Assembly: GCA_026967495.1 (NCBI GenBank)
Contig: CP114060.1
Span: 1,364,001 to 1,428,000, forward strand
Direction: 5' to 3'
Source: Rouxiella badensis
GTDB taxonomy: Bacteria > Pseudomonadota > Gammaproteobacteria > Enterobacterales > Enterobacteriaceae
DNA length: 64,000 nucleotides
In this document: piece after piece, positions 19,632 to 26,608 of the stretch
Position numbering within the stretch: the first letter of the stretch is position 1
How the letters are laid out: each line of letters opens with the position of its first letter
Program-made: the position numbers and the translations under genes
The notes under the pieces: generated by a model
What the model saw: only the letters and a program-made list of their open reading frames with translations
Told to the model about the DNA's origin: nothing
Database searches by the model: none

Positions 19632-20702
19632 CTAACTTGGAGGCTCTGCCAGTTTTGGTTTTCCGTCCATGAACTTAATATTTTGCCAAGAGTAAGTACT
19701 TTTCCATAAATTTTTATAACCACCCTCAGTTGTATCCCATTTATCTGCAAGCATCAATAGATTTCCTGACTTTGGATCTTTGAATATATACGATGGTTGA
19801 GAGTGGAATGTAGTACTAACGTCATCAGAATTCTGGCTATATACTGGATTTCCTAAATCTTGCCATGGTCCCATGATGTTATCTGCAGTCGCTGAACGAG
19901 CAGCATTAGCATTATAACCACTTAAGCCTGATGTAATAAGATAATATTTACCATTCTTTTTAAACACAGTTGGGGCCTCATTTTTTTCCCCAATAAGAAT
20001 CCTTGAATAATTACCAGTGGTAGATGTGTAGTCACTGTTTAGCTCTGCAACCTGTAGGGATAAATCGTCTTCTGATTCATAAATTAAATATGCTTTCTTA
20101 TTGTCATCAACGAAAAGGGTCAAATCTCTAACTTGCTGTCCTGTAGGCATGAATTTCCTGAATGTATTATCTGCGGCCCATGCATTTGTATCACCATTCT
20201 TCCCTTGATCGTTATTGATAGGTTTTATACCTTGGTTCAATCTAGAGTAATTTATTAATTTATAAGGTCCGGAAATTTTATTGGATACAGCGACGCCAGC
20301 ATATCCGCCAACATAATGCCTCTGTGGTTCAAGGTGCACCCACATGACATATTGTTTATTCTTCTCATTATAGATAATTTTTGGTCTTTCAAGATCCCAA
20401 TTCTCTGGGGAGTTTGAGAGGTCTAATGCAACGCCAATGTATTCCCAGTTATGCATATCTCTTGATTTATACATAGTTACTTTTTGGTTACTATCCCAAT
20501 GAGCATTGTTTTTCGGTTTCGGGCTTCGATATTCTCCATACCAATAATATGTTCCATTTTCGTAAAAAACGCCACCGGCATGGGCGTTAATTAGATTGCC
20601 ATTAGTATCATTGTCTGACGTTGATAAATTCTCTGCTGCAAGTGCTGGTTCCAGCATTACGATAGATGAAATGATTAATGCGATTAATCTTAATTTTTTC
20701 AC
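19632..20702 (-). CDS. secreted GH43 glycosidase, exo-beta-1,3-galactanase-like
   Basis: A 356-residue enzyme with a signal peptide (LRLIALIISSIVMLEPALA) and a single five-bladed GH43 domain. Sequence blocks NLINAHAGGVFYENGTYYWY, LERPKIIYNEKNKQYVMWVH, DDNKKAYLIYESEDD, EAPTVFKKNGKYYLITSGLS and FHSQPSY follow the exo-beta-1,3-galactanase subfamily. That group lacks the usual N-terminal catalytic Asp and uses Glu (EAP) with Gln (SQ) and a Glu in ERPK; all three are present. It is the only minus-strand gene inside the polysaccharide locus and lies tail to tail with wzx. It may trim or release the locus's own polymer, or act on plant arabinogalactan. Substrate is inference. Confidence 0.8.
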   Translation of the reverse strand: MKKLRLIALIISSIVMLEPALAAENLSTSDNDTNGNLINAHAGGVFYENGTYYWYGEYRSPKPKNNAHWDSNQKVTMYKSRDMHNWEYIGVALDLSNSPENWDLERPKIIYNEKNKQYVMWVHLEPQRHYVGGYAGVAVSNKISGPYKLINYSRLNQGIKPINNDQGKNGDTNAWAADNTFRKFMPTGQQVRDLTLFVDDNKKAYLIYESEDDLSLQVAELNSDYTSTTGNYSRILIGEKNEAPTVFKKNGKYYLITSGLSGYNANAARSATADNIMGPWQDLGNPVYSQNSDDVSTTFHSQPSYIFKDPKSGNLLMLADKWDTTEGGYKNLWKSTYSWQNIKFMDGKPKLAEPPS

Positions 20703-20759
20703 TTTGATTGCCTCTTGAGTGAGTTAAAGCCTGTTTACTCTCTTAGAGAGAAGGTATTT

Positions 20760-21635
20760 ATGAAAAAGATCATAGCTATAGTTTGCCATAAAGTCACTGC
20801 GCCACTTATTCACACCATTGAGTATCTTTCCTCATATGATAATAATAGTTTGATATTGCATGTAGATGCTAAATCGAACATAAATGACTTTCATTTTCTT
20901 GAAAAAAAGAATGTGAAACTTGTGAAGGAACGCGTTGACGTTCAGTGGGGGCGCTTTTCTCAGATAGAAGCCACTCTAAGACTGATGAAATCATCCATTG
21001 GCACTGACTATGCCTATTTCTTCCTGATTTCTGGGGATGACATTCCAGTGATGAGCAATCAGGATATGGATGAACTTTTAGTTGGGAACATAGGTAAAGA
21101 ATTCATTCATTATCAGGATTCACGCAATAGCTTCGTAGACCCTACCGAAAGAGTCCGATTTGTCTATCCTGAAGCATTCTATGAAAGGAAATCTACTGTT
21201 GCGGGGAAGTTGATTAGGAAATTTCATAAGTTGTTCAAAAATCAATTTTTTATCAATAAAAAATATACTTCTCACCAGAATCAGTTTCCAAAGCTTTATA
21301 AAGGCACAAATTGGTTCACTCTCACTAGAGAATCTGTCGAATTTATCATTAACTATGTCGAGCAGAACAAGAAGTTTGTTGACGCGTTTTCATCTTCTCT
21401 TTGTGCAGATGAGGTTTTCTTTCACAGTATATTAAAAACTAAAAGTGATATTAATATTTACCATGATCCTTTAGCTATCAACAATGCACTTCGATACATC
21501 GATTGGGTCACTGGTCCAGAGTATCCGAGGATACTTAACGATAGCGATCGTGATAAGATCATAAAAAGCGGAGCTTTGTTCGCCAGAAAGGTAGGCGCTG
21601 ATGCTGATAAAAATTTTATGAACTCTTTCATTTAG
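20760..21635 (+). CDS. GT14-family (core-2/I-branching type) glycosyltransferase
   Basis: A 291-residue protein of the family that includes eukaryotic beta-1,6-GlcNAc and xylosyltransferases. Family features are the opening KIIAIVCHKVTAPLIHTIEY, LILHVDAKSNI, VQWGRFSQIEATLRLM, YFFLISGDDIPVMS, TNWFTLTRESVEFI and LCADEVFFHSIL. The start at ATG 20760 follows AGAGAGAAGG. No signal peptide or clear membrane helix, so it should act in the cytoplasm on the lipid-linked unit, perhaps adding a side branch. It is separated from the other transferases by the opposite-strand GH43 gene, whose start lies 58 bases upstream (divergent). AT-rich like the rest of the variable region. Confidence 0.82.
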   Translation: MKKIIAIVCHKVTAPLIHTIEYLSSYDNNSLILHVDAKSNINDFHFLEKKNVKLVKERVDVQWGRFSQIEATLRLMKSSIGTDYAYFFLISGDDIPVMSNQDMDELLVGNIGKEFIHYQDSRNSFVDPTERVRFVYPEAFYERKSTVAGKLIRKFHKLFKNQFFINKKYTSHQNQFPKLYKGTNWFTLTRESVEFIINYVEQNKKFVDAFSSSLCADEVFFHSILKTKSDINIYHDPLAINNALRYIDWVTGPEYPRILNDSDRDKIIKSGALFARKVGADADKNFMNSFI

Positions 21636-21722
21636 AATCTATCTAACTTGTTCATGGCATTTTATCAGTGTTAAGTAAGTTTTATTTTGGTGTTTTGTGT
21701 ATAACTTTATTGTAGGTTGCCA

Positions 21723-22889
21723 ATGAAAATAACCATCGCCGGCACCGGCTATGTCGGGCTCTCAAACGGTATTCTGCTGGCGCAGAATCATGAAGTCGTT
21801 GCTCTGGATATCGATCAGAGCAAAGTGGACAAGTTGAACAACAAGATTTCTCCAATCGTTGATAAGGAAACTGAAGAGTTTCTCGCGACGAAGGATCTCA
21901 ACTTTACTGCAACCACCGACAAGCATCAGGCTTATGAAAACGCTGATTTTGTTATTGTGGCAACGCCTACTGACTACGATCCGGTATCTAACTACTTCAA
22001 CACCAGAAGCGTTGAGCTGGTGATTAGCGATGTCCTGGCAATCAATCCTCGGGCTACGATCGTTATCAAATCGACCATCCCGGTCGGATTCACCCGCAGC
22101 CTGAAAGAAAAGCTGGGCGTCGACAACATTATCTTCTCGCCAGAGTTCCTGCGTGAAGGGCGTGCGCTTTACGACAACCTGCATCCTTCACGCATTGTAG
22201 TGGGCAGCAAAAGTGAAAAGGCTCGCCAGTTTGCCGATCTGCTGGTTGAAGGAGCTATCAAGGAAAATATCGCGGTTCTGTTTACCGATGATACCGAAGC
22301 TGAGGCCATCAAGCTTTTCGCTAACACCTATCTTGCGTTGCGTATTGCCTACTTTAACGAGCTGGACAGCTACGCCGAGCACCACGGCCTTAACAGCCGT
22401 GAAATCATCGAAGGTATCGGCCTCGATCCGCGCATTGGTTCGCACTACAATAATCCTTCGTTCGGCTATGGTGGCTACTGTCTGCCTAAAGACACTAAGC
22501 AACTGTTGGCGAACTATGAAAACGTGCCAAATAACATCATTAATGCGATTGTTGATGCTAACCGCACGCGTAAGGACTTCATCGCTGATAGCATCGTGAA
22601 ACGTAACCCTAAACGTGTTGGTATCTATCGTTTGGTTATGAAAGCAGGTTCGGATAACTTCCGTGCGTCTGCGATTCAGGGCATCATGAAGCGTATCAAG
22701 GCGAAGGGCATTGAGGTCATGGTTTACGAACCTGTTCTCGAAGAAAGCTATTTCTTTAACTCCCCAGTGACCCATGATCTGGCAGAGCTGAAGCAGGAAT
22801 GTGATGTGATTATCGCTAACCGTCTGGTTGAAGAACTGAACGACGTGGCGGACAAGGTCTACACCCGTGACCTGTTCGGCAGCGATTAA
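21723..22889 (+). CDS. ugd: UDP-glucose 6-dehydrogenase
   Basis: Oxidises UDP-glucose to UDP-glucuronate with two NAD, feeding glucuronic acid to capsule and related polymers. The 388-residue protein begins with the Rossmann motif ITIAGTGYVGLSNG and holds SPEFLREGRALYDNLHPSRI, the Lys-containing KLFANTYLALRIAYFNELD and the catalytic-cysteine motif GYGGYCLPKDTKQL. ATG 21723 follows GTAGG at six bases; TTG 21717 is rejected. GC-rich unlike the preceding genes, so the ancestral chromosomal backbone resumes here. As in Klebsiella and Erwinia loci, it closes the polysaccharide cluster and is followed by a strong terminator. Confidence 0.96.
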   Translation: MKITIAGTGYVGLSNGILLAQNHEVVALDIDQSKVDKLNNKISPIVDKETEEFLATKDLNFTATTDKHQAYENADFVIVATPTDYDPVSNYFNTRSVELVISDVLAINPRATIVIKSTIPVGFTRSLKEKLGVDNIIFSPEFLREGRALYDNLHPSRIVVGSKSEKARQFADLLVEGAIKENIAVLFTDDTEAEAIKLFANTYLALRIAYFNELDSYAEHHGLNSREIIEGIGLDPRIGSHYNNPSFGYGGYCLPKDTKQLLANYENVPNNIINAIVDANRTRKDFIADSIVKRNPKRVGIYRLVMKAGSDNFRASAIQGIMKRIKAKGIEVMVYEPVLEESYFFNSPVTHDLAELKQECDVIIANRLVEELNDVADKVYTRDLFGSD

Positions 22890-22910
22890 TCAACCATTGC
22901 ACCCTCGTTA

Positions 22911-22934
22911 AACCCGCGAAAGCGGGTTTTTTAT
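22911..22934 (+). terminator. Rho-independent terminator after ugd
   Basis: AACCCGC-GAAA-GCGGGTT stem with a stable tetraloop followed by TTTTATT. It ends the exopolysaccharide operon. Confidence 0.9.
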
Positions 22935-22981
22935 TGCCTAAATTTTGGTTTCTTCATCTGTTTCTTAATTGTATCGTGAGT

Positions 22982-23059
22982 TTGTAAGTACCCCGGCTGA
23001 TGGCTGAGAAACCGGAAATCTCAAAAAGTGTGTGGAACTAAAGCAGGGATACTTACAAG
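22982..23059. repeat. 78-bp element with imperfect terminal inverted repeats
   Basis: The left arm TTGTAAGTACCCCGGCT (22982-22998) and the reverse complement of the right arm (23043-23059) agree at 15 of 17 bases. Inside is a smaller palindrome, TGAGA ... TCTCA around AACCGGAAA. The element lies between the ugd terminator and the yecA terminator, outside any gene. It resembles a miniature palindromic intergenic repeat or a remnant of a small mobile element; there is no transposase and no target duplication that I can recognise. A transcribed structured RNA is the alternative. Confidence 0.45.
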
Positions 23060-23097
23060 CAAATGGCGGACGTAATGCGCTTCGGAAAGGGCAAGAA

Positions 23098-23125
23098 AGT
23101 AAAGCCACCGTTTGGCACGGTGGCT
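23098..23125 (-). terminator. terminator after yecA
   Basis: GCCACCGT-TTGGC-ACGGTGGC forms an eight-base-pair stem just past the yecA stop. On the minus strand it is followed by TTTACTTTC. Confidence 0.75.
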
Positions 23126-23132
23126 TCTACTG

Positions 23133-23804
23133 TTAGTGCAGGCAGCAGTTTTTGTACTTTTTACCGCTTCCGCAGGTGCAAGGGTCGTTACGGCCAATTT
23201 TTGGCGCAGCAACGCTCGGCGTTGCTGCCGGAGCAGGATCGTCCGACTGCTGGCTCAGCCAATAATCGTGCAGAGCAAGCGCGGCAGGAATGATGTTCTC
23301 GATATTTTCTTCAACGTCTTCATCCGACATTGCTTCCAGTCGCGCTTCGTTTTCATCGCGACCATGTAGAGCGATGGTGTCGAGAGAAGCCGTAAGCGAT
23401 TCAGGTAGCGCAGACCAGTCATCCAGATCGACACCGCGCATATAGCCGTGGCACCACTCTTCGGCGACGGTATAGTCTTCGTCATCAATAGTATGCACGC
23501 CGAAAAGCGGCTCAAACTGATCGGGATAATCAATCAATCTGTCGGAAATATCATTCATGTGCTGGAAGGTCAGGTCCATAAAGCGATTAAGCTCGCGCTC
23601 TGACGCCCATTTAGGAATGTTTTCAGCACCGCCCCACAGCGCGACCAGCCATTCGCTCGGCTCAATCATTCGCGGGCCTGAAAGAATCGCAGTCAGAAAG
23701 CCGTCCAGCTCGGCAACATCCAGAACTGAATCGTCATTGCCGTACTTGACTAATACCTCTTCAAGCCATTCCAGCTCTTTCTCGTTCAGTGGTCCTTCTT
23801 TCAT
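23133..23804 (-). CDS. yecA: UPF0149 family protein YecA with C-terminal SEC-C zinc motif
   Basis: A 223-residue protein matching E. coli YecA along its length. The N-terminal UPF0149 domain contains GPLNEKELEWLEE, VLDVAELDGFLTA and EEWCHGYMRGV. After an Ala/Pro linker it ends with the SecA-like metal-binding motif GRNDPCTCGSGKKYKNCCLH (C-X-C-X8-C-C/H). The SEC-C motif binds zinc and, in SecA, contacts SecB and ribosomes; the job of YecA itself is not firmly settled. The start has GGGAGA upstream. It probably shares a transcript with the 33-codon ORF 21 bases upstream. Confidence 0.92.
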   Translation of the reverse strand: MKEGPLNEKELEWLEEVLVKYGNDDSVLDVAELDGFLTAILSGPRMIEPSEWLVALWGGAENIPKWASERELNRFMDLTFQHMNDISDRLIDYPDQFEPLFGVHTIDDEDYTVAEEWCHGYMRGVDLDDWSALPESLTASLDTIALHGRDENEARLEAMSDEDVEENIENIIPAALALHDYWLSQQSDDPAPAATPSVAAPKIGRNDPCTCGSGKKYKNCCLH

Positions 23805-23825
23805 GTTGTCGTCTCCCGTGGAGTT

Positions 23826-23927
23826 TTATCTAAGTAGTGGCTCGATGGACGGCCAGATCTTCGCCCAGTTAATGAAGATCAGGAGTGCTGCGGATGCTGC
23901 GATGATGAAAAGCCACTTTCCAAGCAT
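23826..23927 (-). CDS. small single-span membrane protein ORF, 33 residues
   Basis: Reading leftward from ATG 23927 gives 33 codons to TAA at 23828-23826. The protein starts MLGKWLFIIAASAALLIFIN and continues WAKIWPSIEPLLR. A single hydrophobic helix is framed by Lys and Trp, the layout of many enterobacterial small membrane proteins. The ribosome site AAAGAGGT with six-base spacing is one of the best in the window. It ends 21 bases before yecA on the same strand, so the two may form an operon. I do not recognise a named homologue; coding status rests on RBS, composition and placement. Confidence 0.6.
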   Translation of the reverse strand: MLGKWLFIIAASAALLIFINWAKIWPSIEPLLR

Positions 23928-24072
23928 GTCCGTACCTCTTTCGTCTGAGATTGATTATCAGCCTTTTTATCTTATCCCGCGAGATTGTACCTCGTTACTT
24001 ATAATTTGTTTAAATCCGGTTGTGATTTTTTCCAGCATGCTGAGATATCACTCTTTTAAGGCGCGACAGGCT

Positions 24073-25332
24073 ATGAAACTGGCTTTTAATCCTACAATTT
24101 TGCCCCCGATTTTCTTTATCCTTTTGGGCATTTTATTGATAGCCAACGTGTGTGCGGCCGACAGGCGATTCGTTTTAGAGCCTGAGTTTCCGAAAAAATC
24201 TGTGCGACACTGCTACCGCTTAAAGATGAGGGCAGCGATCGGCAGAGGATCCAGGCTGCAATCGCGCATTGTCCTTCCGGTGAGGCAGTACGATTGACCG
24301 CAGGGCGTTTCCTCAGTGGGCCTTTGCTGATGCGCTCTGGCGTATACCTTTGGATAGATAAGCGCGCCGTGCTTGCTGCCTCAACCGATCCTCATGATTA
24401 CGATCGCGGGCAAGGAACCTGTGGAACATTAGGAACGCCTGGAAACGGCTGTCGACCATTTATTACATTTAACGGAAACGACGGCGGCGGCATTGTCGGC
24501 GACGGTGTGATTGACGGGCAAGGCGGGCAGCCAATGACCGGCAGCCGTGAGTCGTGGTGGCAGCTCGCGCGACGGGCGCAGAAAGAGCATAGTCAGCAAA
24601 ACGTTCCACGACTTATTCAGCTCGAGCAGGCTAAAAATCTTATTTTCTATCGTATCCGATTGGTAAATTCCCCCAACTTCCATTTAGCGATGAACCATGT
24701 CGAAGGGATCACCGTATGGGGCGTCACAATCGATACCCCCGCCACGGCGCGTAATACCGACGGCATCGACCCCGGTGCCGCAACCGATGTCACCATTGCT
24801 CACACCACCATCAGCACCGGCGACGATAACGTGGCCATCAAGGGGGCAGCAGCGGGGAAGCCATTTTATTTCTCTCATTGATAACCATTTCTACGCCGGA
24901 CACGGTATGTCTATCGGCAGTGAAACCTCGAGCGGCGTAAGCGACGTTTTAGTCAGAGGACTAACGCTGGATGGCACCACTTCAGGCCTGCGAATCAAAA
25001 GCGATGCCAGCCGGGGAGGATTGGTGAAAAACGTCGCTTTCCAGGACGTTATCCTGCGCAACAACCGCTGGCCGATCAATTTCGATACCCGCTACGACCC
25101 TGAAGCCAAAGGAGATTTAATTCCAGAGTATCAAAACATTACCCTGACCCATGTCAGTGGCGGCACGGGCAATCTCGTCATGCGCGGTTATGACGCTGCC
25201 CATCCGATTGGCATCACCCTCAATGGCGTACGCTTTGATAAGAGCGCGCGCTGGGAGATTGAGAATACGCGGGTGAAGGTTGTGGGGAAGGGCGTCTTTC
25301 CGGAGGTTACAGGGGGTATGAAAATCCAATGA
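24073..25332 (+). CDS. secreted GH28 polygalacturonase-like enzyme (two frameshifts)
   Basis: Right-handed beta-helix glycosidase likely to hydrolyse pectin homogalacturonan or oligogalacturonides. A signal peptide (ILPPIFFILLGILLIANVCA) starts at ATG 24073. Two indels break the frame: one A missing from the A6 run 24193-24198, and one extra G in the G4 run 24854-24857. After correction the 419-residue protein shows all four GH28 signatures: NTDGIDP, TGDDNVAIK, AGHGMSIGSE and GLRIKSD, with the three catalytic Asp and the catalytic His/Arg/Lys in place. The N-terminal DEGSDRQRIQAAIAHCPSG is the usual entry to the helix. It has no counterpart at this spot in E. coli and fits a plant-associated lifestyle. 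Confidence 0.88.
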
Positions 25333-25438
25333 ATCTATTAAGTTATCTTAGGGGTAATGACTGCTTCAAGGCTATTCAGGCAGGAGTCTCAGGTAACTAT
25401 ACGCCAATGTTGCAGCCTGTTGATGACATCTCGCCCAA

Positions 25439-25597
25439 TTAATGAGCTAAACCAACCGCCTTGGCTTGAGCCTGATACTGTTTAAGATTCTGCTCAATTG
25501 TCTGCACTGCTGCGCCAGTTTCGATAGCCGTTGAGCTAGCTACGGAGCGGTAGATTTGCTGTTTCGTTACTTTGGGGCGGGTATTTTTATCGGACAT
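25439..25597 (-). CDS. small soluble protein ORF, 52 residues, unknown function
   Basis: ATG at 25597 is preceded by GAGGA with seven-base spacing. The 52-codon frame ends at TAA 25441-25439. The protein (MSDKNTRPKVTKQQIYRSVA at the start, QNLKQYQAQAKAVGLAH at the end) is hydrophilic, basic at the N-terminus and likely helical at the C-terminus, without signal or membrane segment. It lies between the polygalacturonase gene and the tRNA terminator. I recognise no family; good RBS and codon use support translation. Confidence 0.5.
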   Translation of the reverse strand: MSDKNTRPKVTKQQIYRSVASSTAIETGAAVQTIEQNLKQYQAQAKAVGLAH

Positions 25598-25746
25598 TTT
25601 ATATTCCTCACTGTGCTTGAAGGAATTGTAATCAGTGATATGGCTCCTTTAGAAGGTGGTTTTATTTTAGTCAAAAATTGCATTTGCTGACTTTATGCCG
25701 ACTAAATTTTCTCTGTTGCCATTTTGTCGCCCAGTTTCCCCAAAAA

Positions 25747-25776
25747 CAAAAAAGCCACTCCTCGCGAAGTGGCTTA
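25747..25776 (-). terminator. terminator downstream of tRNA-Ile2
   Basis: On the minus strand AAGCCACT-TCGCGAGG-AGTGGCTT is followed by TTTTGTTTTT, placed about 25 bases past the tRNA 3' end. Confidence 0.8.
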
Positions 25777-25801
25777 ATGTGCTGATTTAACAGGGAAAAT
25801 T

Positions 25802-25878
25802 TGGTGGCCCCTACTGGACTTGAACCAGTGACCAAGCGATTATGAGTCGCGTGCTCTAACCAACTGAGCTAAGGGGCC
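25802..25878 (-). tRNA. ileX: tRNA-Ile2 with CAT anticodon
   Basis: A 77-base tRNA read from the minus strand: acceptor stem GGCCCCT/AGGGGCC, D-arm TAGCTCAGTTGGTTAGAGCA, anticodon loop CTCATAA with CAT, T-arm GGTTCAAGTCC and encoded CCA. The sequence is nearly that of E. coli ileX. The CAT anticodon is converted to lysidine by TilS so that it reads ATA as isoleucine, rather than ATG. Placement beside mug is the conserved enterobacterial arrangement. No integrase gene or attachment repeat is visible at its 3' end. Confidence 0.95.
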
Positions 25879-26021
25879 GCGGTGCAGGATTATACGGTAG
25901 TTAACTACTCCAGGTCTACACTTCATCCGACTGTATGCTTGTTTTATGTGCAACTTTTAGCTTGTTGTTATTGCTGCGAGTTTTTAGGATAGCAAGATTA
26001 AAATAGGCTGAAGGAGCAAGC

Positions 26022-26516
26022 ATGATCACCGACATTATCGACCATAATCTGCGCGTCGTTTTCTGTGGTATCAACCCGGGTCTGTCTACCGCCCATCACG
26101 GCTATCACTTTGCCAATTCAAATAACCGTTTCTGGAAAGTGATTCACCAGGCGGGATTTACAGAACGTTTGTTGAAACCGGAAGAGGAGCAGCATCTGCT
26201 GGATACCGGTTGCGGTATCACGATGCTGGTTGAAAGGCCGACCGTAGAGGCTACCGAGTTGGCGCGCAATGAACTGCGCGACGGCGGTGAGGCGTTAAAA
26301 GCCAAGATGATGGAGTACCAGCCGAGGGCGCTGGCAGTGCTCGGCAAGCAGGCATTCAGCAGCGCATTTGGCATCCGCAAGGTCGCGTGGGGGCGTCAGG
26401 AAATAACGTTGGGCGATACTGAAGTCTGGGTGTTACCTAACCCAAGCGGCCTCAATCGCGCGACGCTGGACGAACTCGTTCAAAGCTATCAACAGTTGTC
26501 CGATACCATAAAATAG
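26022..26516 (+). CDS. mug: G/U mismatch-specific uracil-DNA glycosylase Mug
   Basis: A 164-residue base-excision enzyme that removes uracil or 3,N4-ethenocytosine opposite guanine. Active-site motif VVFCGINPGLST near the N-terminus (Asn as catalytic residue) and the DNA-wedging loop LPNPSGLNRATLDEL near the C-terminus are both intact. Length matches E. coli Mug (168). AAGGAG lies 8 bases before the ATG. It is convergent with rpoD, sharing a bidirectional terminator. Confidence 0.95.
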   Translation: MITDIIDHNLRVVFCGINPGLSTAHHGYHFANSNNRFWKVIHQAGFTERLLKPEEEQHLLDTGCGITMLVERPTVEATELARNELRDGGEALKAKMMEYQPRALAVLGKQAFSSAFGIRKVAWGRQEITLGDTEVWVLPNPSGLNRATLDELVQSYQQLSDTIK

Positions 26517-26550
26517 CGCTCTGCGTCTCCTGCAAGCATTTGTAGGCAAT

Positions 26551-26586
26551 AAAAAAGCCCCGTCGGATTATCCAGACGGGGCTTTT
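26551..26586. terminator. bidirectional terminator between mug and rpoD
   Basis: AAAAAAGCCCCGTC ... GACGGGGCTTTT, a ten-base-pair GC-rich stem with A and T tracts on the two sides, serves both convergent genes. Confidence 0.9.
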
Positions 26587-26608
26587 GCTTTCAACTAACG
26601 ATTATTGA

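Noticed and set aside
21762..22775. two long open frames antisense to ugd
   Set aside because: Both are inside the conserved ugd gene, without ribosome sites or recognisable domains.
23557..24297. long plus-strand ORF reaching into the polygalacturonase gene
   Set aside because: Its first two-thirds is antisense to yecA and the small membrane ORF; only the part from ATG 24073 is the true start of the GH28 gene.
25802..25878. tRNA-Ile2 as an integration site for a genomic island
   Set aside because: No integrase, no direct repeat of the tRNA 3' end and no phage-like genes nearby; flanking genes are in the normal enterobacterial order on the mug side.
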